DNA of 38,841 nucleotides from Candidatus Geothermincola primus (GCA_015711725.1 JACVIX010000013.1:1-38841); one strand, 5' to 3'; shown: positions 1 through 7,785, counted from the first letter of the stretch. Program-made: numbers and translations. The notes: a model not told the origin generated them from the letters alone.

Positions 1-51
1 CAACATCTCGTCTAGTCCTTTTATGCCAGTGGGGACGCGTTGGTTATTCAT
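1..51 (-). CDS. KaiC/RecA-superfamily ATPase, N-terminal fragment (cut by window edge)
   Basis: Only the first 17 codons lie in the window; the gene continues beyond base 1. The ATG at 51-49 has a Shine-Dalgarno sequence AAGGGA eight bases upstream. The residues RVPTGIKGLDEML match the opening of KaiC-like and RadA-like RecA-superfamily ATPases, where R-x-P/S-T-G-I-x-G-L-D-x-ML-GG precedes the Walker A loop. Such proteins in bacteria act in signalling, motility or circadian-like control, but 17 residues cannot show which. The Walker motifs lie outside the window. A chance match is possible, though the start, ribosome binding site and motif agree. Confidence 0.65.
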   Translation of the reverse strand, partial: MNNQRVPTGIKGLDEML

Positions 52-430
52 AAAACAATCCCTTAAATAAAAACGGTTATTCGGACAGGTTTCGCTCACT
101 AGGATCGATCGAATATATTATAACATAAGATTTTAACTTAATAAGCGTTGCCTATGAGGGTTGTTTATAATCAATAAATTCTTAGAGCATTCCTTTAAGC
201 GAGAATTTCTTCATTCATCAAATTTGATCCCGCCCTCGACCAGCTCGTATCGCTTTCCGGACTCCGCAAGAAAGCAGAGAGAGAGAAACCGCGAATACTA
301 TAAAAATTGGGATATTAATTTGATTTCGCATCAAAATTTCAGTGGATGACAGATAGCGCCGGCAAATTCCATCAAAAATGAGGATTGGCAAAATTCACGC
401 CTTTGTGGTTAGCTAGCGTATTGGAACTTA
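52..430. other. Intergenic stretch without a supported gene
   Basis: These 379 bases separate the KaiC-like start from the 57-residue small gene. A 62-codon open frame at 161-349 on the plus strand lacks a ribosome binding site and its product resembles nothing I know, so I do not call it. I see no RNA gene or clear terminator hairpin here. Confidence 0.5.
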
Positions 431-604
431 TTATCCCTCTAGAAAGCACTTATAACAGTATGAATCGTCAATATCCTTTTTCATCTTAGAACAGAAGGCG
501 TTAAACCCCTTAATCTCCAGGTTTTTCAATTCCCTTATTTCGCGGGTAACGTGTAGATGGTTACACCAGAAAAGGTCATCCATGCTTATCTCCGGGTTCC
601 TCAT
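431..604 (-). CDS. Small cysteine-containing protein, 57 residues, function unknown
   Basis: The ATG at 604 follows a strong Shine-Dalgarno sequence (GGAGGAGGG) about seven bases upstream, and the frame stays open to TAA at 431. The protein is small and charged, with four cysteines (C14, C38, C50, C53). The last two form a CYKC pair close to the C-terminus, which could bind a metal or form a disulfide. There is no signal peptide or membrane segment. It lies upstream of the KaiC-like gene in the same direction and faces away from the acyl-CoA synthetase gene across an AT-rich control region. I do not recognise the family. The ribosome binding site is the main argument that it is real. Confidence 0.6.
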   Translation of the reverse strand: MRNPEISMDDLFWCNHLHVTREIRELKNLEIKGFNAFCSKMKKDIDDSYCYKCFLEG

Positions 605-633
605 CGTCTGTCCCTCCTCCTACTCTTAAACCT

Positions 634-705
634 ATATTATTGTAAACTCAAGATAAACAATAATATTATTGTTCATCAATGACAACTTTAATGTTATATT
701 ATTAA
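634..705. promoter_or_regulatory. AT-rich operator-like region with palindrome and spaced repeats
   Basis: This lies in the divergent spacer between the 57-residue gene and the acyl-CoA synthetase gene. Bases 656-673 are a perfect 18-bp palindrome (half site AACAATAAT). The string ATATTATT recurs at 634, 663 and 696, followed by GT, GT and AA. Spaced AT-rich repeats around a palindrome suggest a repressor or activator binding site. The regulator is unknown. Confidence 0.45.
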
Positions 706-753
706 CAGAAGTTAGTCAATACCGCACCTATCATTGCTTTGCCTCAAATGGAA

Positions 754-782
754 TTGTCCATCAAGCCGTTAGGCAATATAAT
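754..782 (+). promoter_or_regulatory. Predicted sigma-70-type promoter of the acyl-CoA synthetase gene
   Basis: TTGTCC at 754-759 and a perfect TATAAT at 777-782 are separated by 17 bases. Transcription would begin near 789, giving a leader of about 50 bases before the ATG at 839. The spacing and -10 box match the consensus, and the -35 box matches four of six positions. Confidence 0.55.
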
Positions 783-838
783 GCATGAAGACGATCGAAT
801 AATGGATATAGCAGCATAAACAGCCATAGGAGGGCCGC

Positions 839-2326
839 ATGAAAGATCGTTTTAACCGATTCCATAAGCTATTCTACCCCCAATCGATAGCGCTAGTTGG
901 CGCCTCTAATGTGCCCACCAAATGGGGTTCTTTTCTCCTCAGTCACCTCACCGGCGGGGGATATCCTAAGGAGAAAATCTTTCCCATCAACCCACATGAG
1001 GAAGAGATACATGGCTTGAAAGCATATAGAAACCTATCCCAGCTACCCCAACCTGTGGACTTAGTGGTCATCACCACCCCGGCCAAGATCGTCCCTTCCA
1101 TCCTCGATGACTGCGCTAGGTTAGGCATGAAAAACATCGTGGTGATATCCTCAAATTTTAGCGAGGTGGGGGCGGAAGGCGCTGCCTTGGAGAGGGAGAT
1201 AACCCAAATAGCCAAAGAAAAGGACCTCTTCATGGTAGGGCCTAACACCATGGGAATAATCAACACCCAGGTGGACATGTACGCGGTGGGAGCGCCCTTA
1301 CAGCTACATAAGGGCAAAATCTCCTTTGTATCCCAAAGCGGCAACGTAGGCGCTCAAATGCTCGGCTGGACCATGAGCCAAGGCATAGGCTTCGGTAAAT
1401 TCATCGGTACCGGAAATGAGGCGCTTATCCACTGCGAGGACTTCATCGAGTTTTTCGGTAACGATCCGGATACCGATCTCATTTTGGCGTACATTGAAGG
1501 TTTGGATAATGGTCGGCGATTCATGAGGATCGCTGGCGAAACCGCATTGAAAAAACCTGTCATCGTGCTCAAATCCGGGAGGACCGAGGCGGGAAGCAAA
1601 GCCGCCATATCCCATACTGGAGCGCTGGCGGGATCGGATAAGATTTATGATTCCGCGTTCAAACAATGCGGCGTGATACGAGCGGATTCATCCCAAGAGA
1701 TGCTAGACCTATCCAAATCCTTTGGCCGCCTACCCCTGCCCAAAGGCAATAGACTAGGTATACTTACCCTGGGTGGGGGCTGGGGGGTAATCGCTACGGA
1801 TGCGGCATCCGAGGCTGGCTTTGTCCTACCGGAGCTGGAGGATCACGTAATCAAAATGTGCGATGAATACCTCCCTCCCTTCTGGAGCCACGGCAATCCC
1901 ATCGACTTGGTGGGCAACATGAACATCCAATACCATCTAGAGATTCTTGAAGAATTAGCGAAATCTGACAACATAGACGCGATGGTTGTATTGGGTTCGC
2001 TAGGAACCGGTGTGATGATCGGTCTCTCCGCCTTGGTATCGGACTATACCTCTATGGGTTGGGACTACGATTCCCTGAAAAAGTTCATGGTGCGTATCGA
2101 TGATCGCAACCGTGCCTTCTTACAGCGGGCGCTAGAACTAATGAAGACCCATCAAAAGCCCATCGTTAACGTGGAATTACAATTTATCGGAGACGAGCAC
2201 CTGGTGCAGTTGGAAGCCGGCAAATCGGTCATTTTCACGGCGCCGGAAAAAGCGGCGGGCGTTCTCGCCAAGATGCGAGATTATTATGGATATCTAAAGA
2301 GGAAAGGAGTGGATTATATATTTTAA
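839..2326 (+). CDS. Acyl-CoA synthetase (NDP-forming) alpha-subunit-type protein
   Basis: The 495-residue product resembles the alpha part of ADP-forming acetyl/acyl-CoA synthetases, which convert acyl-CoA, phosphate and ADP to acid, CoA and ATP through a phosphohistidine. The N-terminal CoA-binding Rossmann domain starts with IALVGAS (about 17-23) and includes GPNTMGI at 134-140. Two succinyl-CoA-synthetase-like domains follow, with SQSGNVG at 165-171 and SHTGALAG at 258-265, where H259 is the expected phosphorylated histidine. The beta, ATP-grasp part is absent from the protein and from the window, so a partner must be encoded elsewhere or the activity differs. The ATG has the ribosome binding site GGAGG. 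The stop codon overlaps that of the convergent zinc-ribbon gene. Confidence 0.85.
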   Translation: MKDRFNRFHKLFYPQSIALVGASNVPTKWGSFLLSHLTGGGYPKEKIFPINPHEEEIHGLKAYRNLSQLPQPVDLVVITTPAKIVPSILDDCARLGMKNIVVISSNFSEVGAEGAALEREITQIAKEKDLFMVGPNTMGIINTQVDMYAVGAPLQLHKGKISFVSQSGNVGAQMLGWTMSQGIGFGKFIGTGNEALIHCEDFIEFFGNDPDTDLILAYIEGLDNGRRFMRIAGETALKKPVIVLKSGRTEAGSKAAISHTGALAGSDKIYDSAFKQCGVIRADSSQEMLDLSKSFGRLPLPKGNRLGILTLGGGWGVIATDAASEAGFVLPELEDHVIKMCDEYLPPFWSHGNPIDLVGNMNIQYHLEILEELAKSDNIDAMVVLGSLGTGVMIGLSALVSDYTSMGWDYDSLKKFMVRIDDRNRAFLQRALELMKTHQKPIVNVELQFIGDEHLVQLEAGKSVIFTAPEKAAGVLAKMRDYYGYLKRKGVDYIF

Positions 2327-2502
2327 GTGAACCTGGGCGTTAAAGGCTCGTCATTCCATACTGTCCATATACCCTCCGCTGGGCAGTTGGGCAGTTCTTT
2401 ACCATCCTCTTTATGTTCATACTCGAACCCGCATTTATCACAGTAATACTTGCCAGCAGGAGCTGGGTCCCCAGTAGTCTTGATTTCATCATGATGTGTC
2501 AC
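2323..2502 (-). CDS. Small zinc-ribbon (rubredoxin-like) protein, 59 residues
   Basis: A GTG start at 2502 follows GGAGGTGA at good spacing, and the frame ends at TAA 2325-2323. The sequence has the pattern PAGKYYCDKCGFEY, then KELPNCPAEG. This matches short bacterial zinc-ribbon proteins of the form G-x-Y-x-C-x2-C-G ... LP-x-C-P. Cysteines are at 21, 24 and 40. The usual fourth cysteine two residues after C-P is replaced (C-P-A-E-G), so metal binding may rely on another residue or be weakened. Its stop overlaps that of the acyl-CoA synthetase gene in the palindrome TTAA. It could be the last gene of the minus-strand series that includes the receiver and radical SAM genes. Its role is unknown. 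Confidence 0.75.
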   Translation of the reverse strand: MTHHDEIKTTGDPAPAGKYYCDKCGFEYEHKEDGKELPNCPAEGIWTVWNDEPLTPRFT

Positions 2503-2644
2503 TTGCGGTCACCTCCATCTGAACTTCAGCTCAAACTATGTAAATACCTCGATCAAGCTCACGCAATATCCAAGAATAAACTACAATAATAAACACAGCA
2601 ACATTTTCTTATGAACGGTATCGATAGTCAACCGAAAAATGATT

Positions 2645-3025
2645 TTATCCGCCGAAAGCCTGTTTGACGATATTTACCAAGTCACTTATGGAAAAGGGCT
2701 TCACCAGCACCCCCTCGACCATAATTCTCTTTTCCTGCTCGATCTCCTCAATTGCCTTTTTCATAGCGGAGATTACCACTATGGGAACGTCTTTTAACAT
2801 TTTCGATTTTTTCAAACAATGATACACCTCAAAACCGTCCACATTGGGCATCATGATATCCAGTAGGATAAGGTCTGGCTTTATCCGTTCGATTTCCTCC
2901 GTCACCCCTTCGCTCTGCACGAACCCGACAACCTGAAATCCGTGCCTCTCAAGGACGATGGCGACCAGGTCGATCATGTCCTGATCATCCTCTATATACG
3001 CGATGACCCTCTTTCTTGTATCCAT
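2645..3025 (-). CDS. Stand-alone CheY-like response regulator receiver protein
   Basis: The 126-residue protein is a single receiver domain with no output domain. The acidic cluster is E12-D13-D14, the phosphoacceptor is D56 in LLDIMMPNVDG, the serine of the switch position is S86 in VVISA, and the conserved lysine is K109 in VKPF. It would be phosphorylated by a histidine kinase that is not in the window and would signal by protein contact. The start ATG has GGGAG seven bases upstream. It follows the radical SAM gene by 132 bases in the same direction. The family is certain; its partner is unknown. Confidence 0.93.
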   Translation of the reverse strand: MDTRKRVIAYIEDDQDMIDLVAIVLERHGFQVVGFVQSEGVTEEIERIKPDLILLDIMMPNVDGFEVYHCLKKSKMLKDVPIVVISAMKKAIEEIEQEKRIMVEGVLVKPFSISDLVNIVKQAFGG

Positions 3026-3157
3026 CTCTTCGCTCCCTACGGTCTATTAATATAATCGAAATCTGCGAAGAGAGGCTTGATAGTTTTTTTCATCATGCAA
3101 TAATTGGAATACTTAATAACAGGTATAATGGAATTTATTCACAATGTTAATAATATT

Positions 3158-4060
3158 TCATAGGCCTCGCATAAACTCCGGACGGAGTATTTCCGGTTTT
3201 TTCAGAGCGTAATCTATAGCGTCGATAATCGCCTGGCGGTCCCGGGATAGAACGCCCCCCAGGGGTAAATAATTGGATGCGTGATTGGATCTGAACAGAC
3301 TGGAACGCACATTGATATTCTCCACCATGTGCCTCAATTCCCTCAATAAACCTAATTGATCAGGAAGACTAAACTCCCCCATCTCCATCTCCCTGTGTAA
3401 CTTAGTGCCGGGAATGACCATTAAGGTTAGCGCGCTTATATATTCGGGTTCCATCTCGGATAGAATCTCCGCCGTACGCAGAGCGTGGATCTTGGAATTT
3501 TCCACTCCCCCAAGCCCAAGTAGGACCATTATCGAGGAGCGCATCCCCGCTTCCTTGCCCTTCCTCACGGCCCTCACCATCTCCTCCGCCGTTACCCCTT
3601 TTCTTACCTTCTTCAAGGTCTCATCATCCCCACTTTCCAGGCCAAGATAAAATATGGCCAGCTTGGAATCACTCAAGGCTTTGAGTTCCGCCTCGCTCTT
3701 CTCCAGAAGATCCTGAGCATTAGCATATGTCCCTACCCTCTCCAGCGCGGGGAAAGATTTATTCAACATAAATAATATTTCCATCAATTCATCGGTGGAA
3801 CGACACAGCGCATTCCCATCCGCTAGAAACACTCTGTTCGTCCGGGGATATAGCCTTTTAGCTATAGCTATATCTTCTCTTATCTCTTCCAAATCTCGAA
3901 GTTGAAAAGCGCATCCCTTATAAGTTGCGCAGAAGGTGCAAGCGTTGTGTGAGCATCCGTAGGTTACCTGCAGAATCAGGCTCCTCGCCTCACTGGGAGG
4001 TCTGATTATCAATCCTTTATATCTCACCATCGGTTCATTTTCTTTTTCCAGTTTTTCCAC
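3158..4060 (-). CDS. Radical SAM protein
   Basis: A 300-residue radical SAM enzyme. The 4Fe-4S motif is C36-x4-C41-x2-C44 (CSHNACTFC), the variant spacing of a subgroup of Elp3/HemN-like proteins, followed by an ATYKG stretch. The beta strand with FLADGNAL and the EYISALTLMVIPGT segment fit the TIM-barrel core. Its substrate cannot be told. The 5' end is unusual: a 95-bp tandem duplication places a second copy of the first codons upstream, out of frame. The present frame begins at GTG 4060, which overlaps the TAG that ends the upstream 36-codon frame (TAGTG). The original ATG probably lies at 4170. Translation may now depend on stop-start reinitiation. Confidence 0.85.
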   Translation of the reverse strand: MEKLEKENEPMVRYKGLIIRPPSEARSLILQVTYGCSHNACTFCATYKGCAFQLRDLEEIREDIAIAKRLYPRTNRVFLADGNALCRSTDELMEILFMLNKSFPALERVGTYANAQDLLEKSEAELKALSDSKLAIFYLGLESGDDETLKKVRKGVTAEEMVRAVRKGKEAGMRSSIMVLLGLGGVENSKIHALRTAEILSEMEPEYISALTLMVIPGTKLHREMEMGEFSLPDQLGLLRELRHMVENINVRSSLFRSNHASNYLPLGGVLSRDRQAIIDAIDYALKKPEILRPEFMRGL

Positions 4061-4162
4061 TACTTTTGAATCAGGCTCCTTGCCTCACTGGGAGGCATGA
4101 TTATCAATCCTTTATATCTCATAATCGGTTCTTTTTCTTTTTCCAGTTTTTCCACTACTTTT
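3973..4162. repeat. 95-bp tandem direct duplication at the 5' end of the radical SAM gene
   Basis: Two adjacent units, 3973-4067 and 4068-4162, are identical at about 89 of 95 positions. On the minus strand each reads GTAGTGGAAAAACTGG to GAGCCTGATTC. Because 95 is not a multiple of three, the second unit shifts the frame. The differences (for example AAA/AAT, ATT/ATG, ATG/AGA) show that the duplication is not brand new, or that the copies come from related strains joined in an assembly. Confidence 0.9.
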
Positions 4163-4170
4163 TGATACAT
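4060..4170 (-). pseudogene. Displaced original 5' end of the radical SAM gene (36-codon leader frame)
   Basis: The ATG at 4170 with upstream GAAGGA opens a frame beginning MYQKVVEKLEKEKEP. This repeats the N-terminus of the radical SAM protein (EKLEKENEP) and runs through RYKGLII and PPSEARSLI before ending at TAG 4062-4060. It is therefore the duplicated gene start, cut off by the frame shift. The last base of the TAG is the first base of the downstream GTG start. It could act as a translated leader peptide. It is either a true lesion or an assembly artefact. Confidence 0.7.
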
Positions 4171-4255
4171 CGTTTATATTCCTTCTACCATCTTCTTCTC
4201 CGCGCAATCGAACTGATATCCACATGGAGATAACCACAAATTTTAATCCATTTCT

Positions 4256-4882
4256 TCACCAGATGAGAAGCACCGCACGCACCGGTGAAGCCTCTGCGCC
4301 CCCCAAGGAAAGAGGCAAAGCCACTAAGAAATACTCCCCTTCCTCCACCCCAGAGAGATCCAGCCCCTCCAAAACAGGAATTCCCGCCATTAGAAGCTCA
4401 AGGTGAGCCAGAGGTTCCCCAGCGTGGTGCTCCTCGATACTTATGTAATCGAAACCCAGCAATAGGATACCTCGTTCTTTGAGATAACGAGCCCCATCAT
4501 GAGTTATATAAACATGGTTCTCGTAAAATCGATCTTCTTTGAGCAGAACGGAGTTATCGGTCTTCAGTAGTATCCTCTCCCCCTCCCCAATTCGTTGTGC
4601 CCTTAAATCTTTCTCCTCCACGAACTTGACTCCTCGCAGGTCTAGAACCCTAGATACCCCCACGAACCGCTCAAGGGAAATCGTGCTTATATCCACGCCT
4701 TCGTGGAGAAAGTGATTAGGGGCGTCCACATGGGTGCCAGTGTGAGCGCTTAAATCCAACTCGGTTAAATTATAAGGATCTCCGCGTGTCAGCGCCCTGG
4801 CTTTTCTCATTTGCGCCTTTCTATCCCCCGGATAGGTTAACATATCCGAACGTATCCTCATGGATATATCAATTATTTGCAT
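4256..4882 (-). CDS. Cyclase / kynurenine-formamidase-family metal hydrolase
   Basis: The frame is open from 5086, but the ATG at 4882 is the credible start. It has GAGGAAGG just upstream and gives 208 residues, the usual length of KynB-type enzymes. The zinc-site motif is H47-x3-H51-x-D53 (HTGTHVD), with H57 in the following PNHF as the likely base. The C-terminal part, with GFDYISIEEH, AGIPVLEGLDL and ALPLSLGGAEASPVRA, also fits the family. These enzymes hydrolyse N-formylkynurenine, cyclic amides or similar compounds. No other kynurenine pathway gene is nearby, so the substrate is open. It lies 85 bases upstream of the original radical SAM start in the same direction. Confidence 0.85.
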   Translation of the reverse strand: MQIIDISMRIRSDMLTYPGDRKAQMRKARALTRGDPYNLTELDLSAHTGTHVDAPNHFLHEGVDISTISLERFVGVSRVLDLRGVKFVEEKDLRAQRIGEGERILLKTDNSVLLKEDRFYENHVYITHDGARYLKERGILLLGFDYISIEEHHAGEPLAHLELLMAGIPVLEGLDLSGVEEGEYFLVALPLSLGGAEASPVRAVLLIW

Positions 4883-5115
4883 GATGCAACCTTCCTCGTG
4901 ATAAATTTCCTCCTGATAAATAATATAAAGCTGTGAGTAAATTCCCCGCGTCGTTATCCTTTCTCCATCTCCACCCCTATACTTTCTCTCGTTCCAATGG
5001 CCCTTCGCAAGTGGGTAATTGAGGCTGAAGTGGGTGTAACATATAAAGTGGATGCGATATACTAAGTGGGGTTGAGACCTCCTCAACCGAAAAGAGATTC
5101 AGCATATAATGAAGT

Positions 5116-5847
5116 TTATCTTTGCCGTTCATCGCCCCATCGTCTCAACTCCTCCCTTATAGACCTTGGCCTGCCCCTTAGGTCCGCCCAGGAGCCGTCC
5201 CGGAAGAGCAATTTTTCGAAATCGTCATACAGCTCTTTGCTCACATTCGGACCTATTCTCGCGGTGAAAAAATTTGCTGGGTCTAGATTCACATTGGGCT
5301 CATCGGTGTCGTAACAGACAAATCCCGCCTTCTCTAGATACTTTAAAAGCATTTTTCTATATTTATCCTTGGGCATGCCCAAATTATCTAGATCCCAATG
5401 CCAGCTGTAACCTGTGCTAATAACTATTTTATCGTCGAAAAAGCGGTCGTTCAGCACCGCATCCATCATCGCTTTTGCCACCCCCATGGAGCGCCAATTC
5501 CTGCTTACCTCGATTGCCATGGCCTCGATTAACCCTCGTCCCCTCAACTTGCCCCATCTCTCCGCCTCCGACGGCGGGGCGATAGCTATAAATCCTATTA
5601 TCTTCTTATCCTCCGTATAAGCGATGATTATCACGGAGTCCTCCTTGCCCGCCAAACGTATCAGGGCTTTCCTCTCCCTTTCCGATGGGTAACTGGGGCC
5701 GGAAAAGACTCCCATTCCCTCATCCAGTTGGAGAGAAGAGATAAAATCCGGGTCGGCTTTGACTTTTATGAAAACCTGACCCTTGGGGGTTTGGAAGACC
5801 CGGTTTTCCTCTTTATTTTCCTGTGAGGGATCTTTGTCACTGTCCAT
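5116..5847 (-). CDS. acuA: AcuA-like GNAT protein acetyltransferase
   Basis: This 243-residue GNAT protein resembles Bacillus AcuA, which inactivates acetyl-CoA synthetase by acetylating its active-site lysine. Matching features run along the length: TPKGQVFIK near the N-terminus, then GPSYPSERERKALIRLAGKEDSVI, ERWGKLRGRGLIEAMAIEV, the acetyl-CoA loop RNWRSMGVAKAMM (around 125-137), the STGYSWHWDL segment, and TDEPNVNLDPANFFTARIGPNV. The target in this organism is not shown; the acyl-CoA synthetase at 839-2326 is ADP-forming and lacks the AMP-forming lysine motif. It is transcribed divergently from the unknown gene at 6102. The ATG has GAAAGG ten bases upstream. Confidence 0.8.
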   Translation of the reverse strand: MDSDKDPSQENKEENRVFQTPKGQVFIKVKADPDFISSLQLDEGMGVFSGPSYPSERERKALIRLAGKEDSVIIIAYTEDKKIIGFIAIAPPSEAERWGKLRGRGLIEAMAIEVSRNWRSMGVAKAMMDAVLNDRFFDDKIVISTGYSWHWDLDNLGMPKDKYRKMLLKYLEKAGFVCYDTDEPNVNLDPANFFTARIGPNVSKELYDDFEKLLFRDGSWADLRGRPRSIREELRRWGDERQR

Positions 5848-6101
5848 ATGAGAAGACCTTTCGAATGAATAAATGGCTATTTTCCCTATCCTTCTGGCGC
5901 GAGCGCAAAGGTAGTTTCCACCTGTTCAATCATAAATCTTTAACCGGTCACGCTCAACGCCTAACCCGAGCGTCAATATCCATCCCTCTCGGACCTCCCA
6001 AATATACCCGTATCTTTCCCGAAAATTCGTAGTAATCGCCTCTAGAATTTGATAATGTTTTAATGGTCATGACCGAGTTTTTATGGAATTAAGGATGCGC
6101 G

Positions 6102-6938
6102 ATGGCCAAGGGAGACAGGAGACTTCGCATAGCAGAGATAGCTGGCGATAGAGAGATTCATAGTCTGCACTCCATCAATCAGCTTTCTCCAGACATTCGC
6201 GAAAGAATCTATAAACAACTCATACCCAAAAAAATCCTCGACTTTCTCTCTATCGATCCAAAAACTCTCTGCAACCCCCAAAGGGAACGAGTGGTCAATT
6301 TCATCACCCCCCGCCAAGCGGGGTTCGCAATTATCGAAGTGAGAAAACATCCCCAGGACCAGGACTGCGTCTTCTTCTTGGAGATAGCCGATACCCCCTT
6401 TTCCAAAGTGGAAATCACTTTTCTAATCGTGAACGATCCCAACAGCCCCCGCTTCAACACGGATGTTGACGAAGATGGCCGCAGAACTAAGTTTGGCACC
6501 GCGCGCCGCAACATCCCCGAGGAGATTAGGGCGATGGAATACGGTCTTGCCCCCGGCCAGGTAAGGAGAGGCTTGGGGATACTAAAGGATTTTCTCCCCC
6601 TAGCCCTAGGTTTCTTCGATAGCATGGGTCATGATATGATCATCGCCGAACCCCTAGCTTACCATAGCGCAATCCTGTTCGAACATTATGGTTTCAACTA
6701 CATGCGCGGGCGAAAAAAAATGGAGGAGATAAACGCCGGTTTCCAGCCGGGAGGCGAGCTTTTTCTAAAACTGGATGGCAGCACCCCTTTTCGAAAGCCA
6801 GGTCAAGAGCGAACTGTAAGGGGCCGCAGTTGGGCTATACATGACGGCATACTAGGAGAGCCATGGAGAGACGTGGAGATGTATAGGAGCGTGAATAAGC
6901 GCGCGGATATATGCACCTTTCCCAATTGGGTTTATTGA
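6102..6938 (+). CDS. Conserved-looking protein of unknown function, 278 residues
   Basis: The ATG follows AAGGA at fitting spacing, and the frame is long with no competitor. The protein is soluble, with no signal peptide or membrane segment. The part from about 175 to 230 (GQVRRGLGILKDFLPLALGFF, then AEPLAYHSAILFEHYGFNYMRG) looks like the end of an acyltransferase-type fold, where a tyrosine before a GF turn is common, but I see no clear GNAT acetyl-CoA loop. It is divergent from the AcuA-like gene across a 254-bp spacer that contains the short palindrome GGTCATGACC (6065-6074). A shared control region is possible. I do not recognise the family. Confidence 0.8.
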   Translation: MAKGDRRLRIAEIAGDREIHSLHSINQLSPDIRERIYKQLIPKKILDFLSIDPKTLCNPQRERVVNFITPRQAGFAIIEVRKHPQDQDCVFFLEIADTPFSKVEITFLIVNDPNSPRFNTDVDEDGRRTKFGTARRNIPEEIRAMEYGLAPGQVRRGLGILKDFLPLALGFFDSMGHDMIIAEPLAYHSAILFEHYGFNYMRGRKKMEEINAGFQPGGELFLKLDGSTPFRKPGQERTVRGRSWAIHDGILGEPWRDVEMYRSVNKRADICTFPNWVY

Positions 6939-7374
6939 CTTTCCATATACCCATATATTTAATAACGCTATGCTCATATATAAAGAGGCGATACCAATTT
7001 GAACTGATTAATCTGAGGTTTTCACCGATGCAAAAAGCCTCAATGTCTTCTTGGACATAGAAAAATACTGACTATTGCCCATTCCTAAAAACGGTTATGA
7101 CATCTTCTCGGGGGGAACCCGGATATGGTTTTTCCGGCACGAAGGCATCAGAACATATTGGGTAATAACTACATTACTGAGGGGATGGTATAATCTATTT
7201 TCAAAAAGTGAATGATTGTAAAAACGAGCAAAGTCCCTTGTCGATAGGAAATGTTGGCTTCGGCCATCTGCAATCAGGTATACTATCGCGAAACACCGTT
7301 TCGCTTTAATGGATAGAGCGTTAAAATCATTAATATGTTGGCCCATTCATGGAAAACGAGGGAAGGAGACTGAT
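6939..7374. other. Intergenic stretch before the CBS gene
   Basis: These 436 bases hold no supported gene. An 83-codon minus-strand frame at 7095-7346 lacks a ribosome binding site and overlaps the promoter region of the CBS gene, so I leave it out. The right end holds a promoter candidate and an inverted repeat, listed separately. Confidence 0.5.
7254..7304 (+). promoter_or_regulatory. Predicted promoter with adjoining inverted repeat upstream of the CBS gene
   Basis: TTGGCT (7254-7259) and TATACT (7279-7284) are separated by 19 bases. Directly after the -10 box lies an inverted repeat with arms GCGAAAC (7288-7294) and GTTTCGC (7298-7304) around ACC. An operator at this place would block initiation. 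The long spacer weakens the promoter call, and the repeat could instead fold as a leader hairpin. Confidence 0.4.
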
Positions 7375-7785
7375 ATGTTGGTCAGAGACTTCATGACCCC
7401 TGATCCCTTGACCCTGTCGCCTCAGGACAATCTAAGGGCGGCTATGGAATTGATGAAAACCCATAAGTTGAGAAGGTTCCCGGTTGTTGACCAAGGTAAG
7501 TTGGTGGGAATTATAACCGACCGGGATGTTCGTCAAGCTGGGGCCAGTTCAGCGGTGATGCAGGAAAGAAGATATGTTGAGTACCTGCTTGACCGCATCC
7601 TGGTAAGCGGAATCATGACCCCCAACCCCATAACCATAGGGCCCGACGAACCTCTGGAAAATGCGGCTAACCTGATCCTTAAACATAAGATTGGGGGCTT
7701 GCCGGTGGTGGAAGATGGCCGCTTGGTGGGGATTATCACTGAGACCGATCTCATCTCCGCCCTTATCCGCTTTTTAAAAAATTAG
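7375..7785 (+). CDS. CBS-domain pair protein, AcuB-like
   Basis: The protein of 136 residues starts at ATG 7375, seven bases after GGAAGGAG; an earlier in-frame ATG at 7309 has no such site. It is two CBS domains and nothing else. Domain 1 runs VRDFMTPDPLTLSP to RRFPVVDQGKLVGIITDRDVRQA, and domain 2 runs VSGIMTPNPITIGP to IGGLPVVEDGRLVGIITETDLI. CBS pairs bind adenine nucleotides or S-adenosylmethionine and act as energy sensors. The linker around DRDVRQA and the overall form resemble Bacillus AcuB, which is encoded with AcuA. Here an AcuA-like gene lies 1.5 kb away. The PAP2-like gene follows 22 bases later, so the two are probably co-transcribed. Confidence 0.9.
   Translation: MLVRDFMTPDPLTLSPQDNLRAAMELMKTHKLRRFPVVDQGKLVGIITDRDVRQAGASSAVMQERRYVEYLLDRILVSGIMTPNPITIGPDEPLENAANLILKHKIGGLPVVEDGRLVGIITETDLISALIRFLKN

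Noticed and set aside
161-349. 62-codon plus-strand frame near the left edge
   Set aside because: No ribosome binding site, AT-rich intergenic composition and no recognisable protein pattern.
1304-1666. 120-codon minus-strand frame inside the acyl-CoA synthetase gene
   Set aside because: A shadow of the real gene: its codons follow the opposite frame and it has no start signal.
7095-7346. 83-codon minus-strand frame before the CBS gene
   Set aside because: No ribosome binding site, and it covers a promoter and inverted repeat of the opposite strand.
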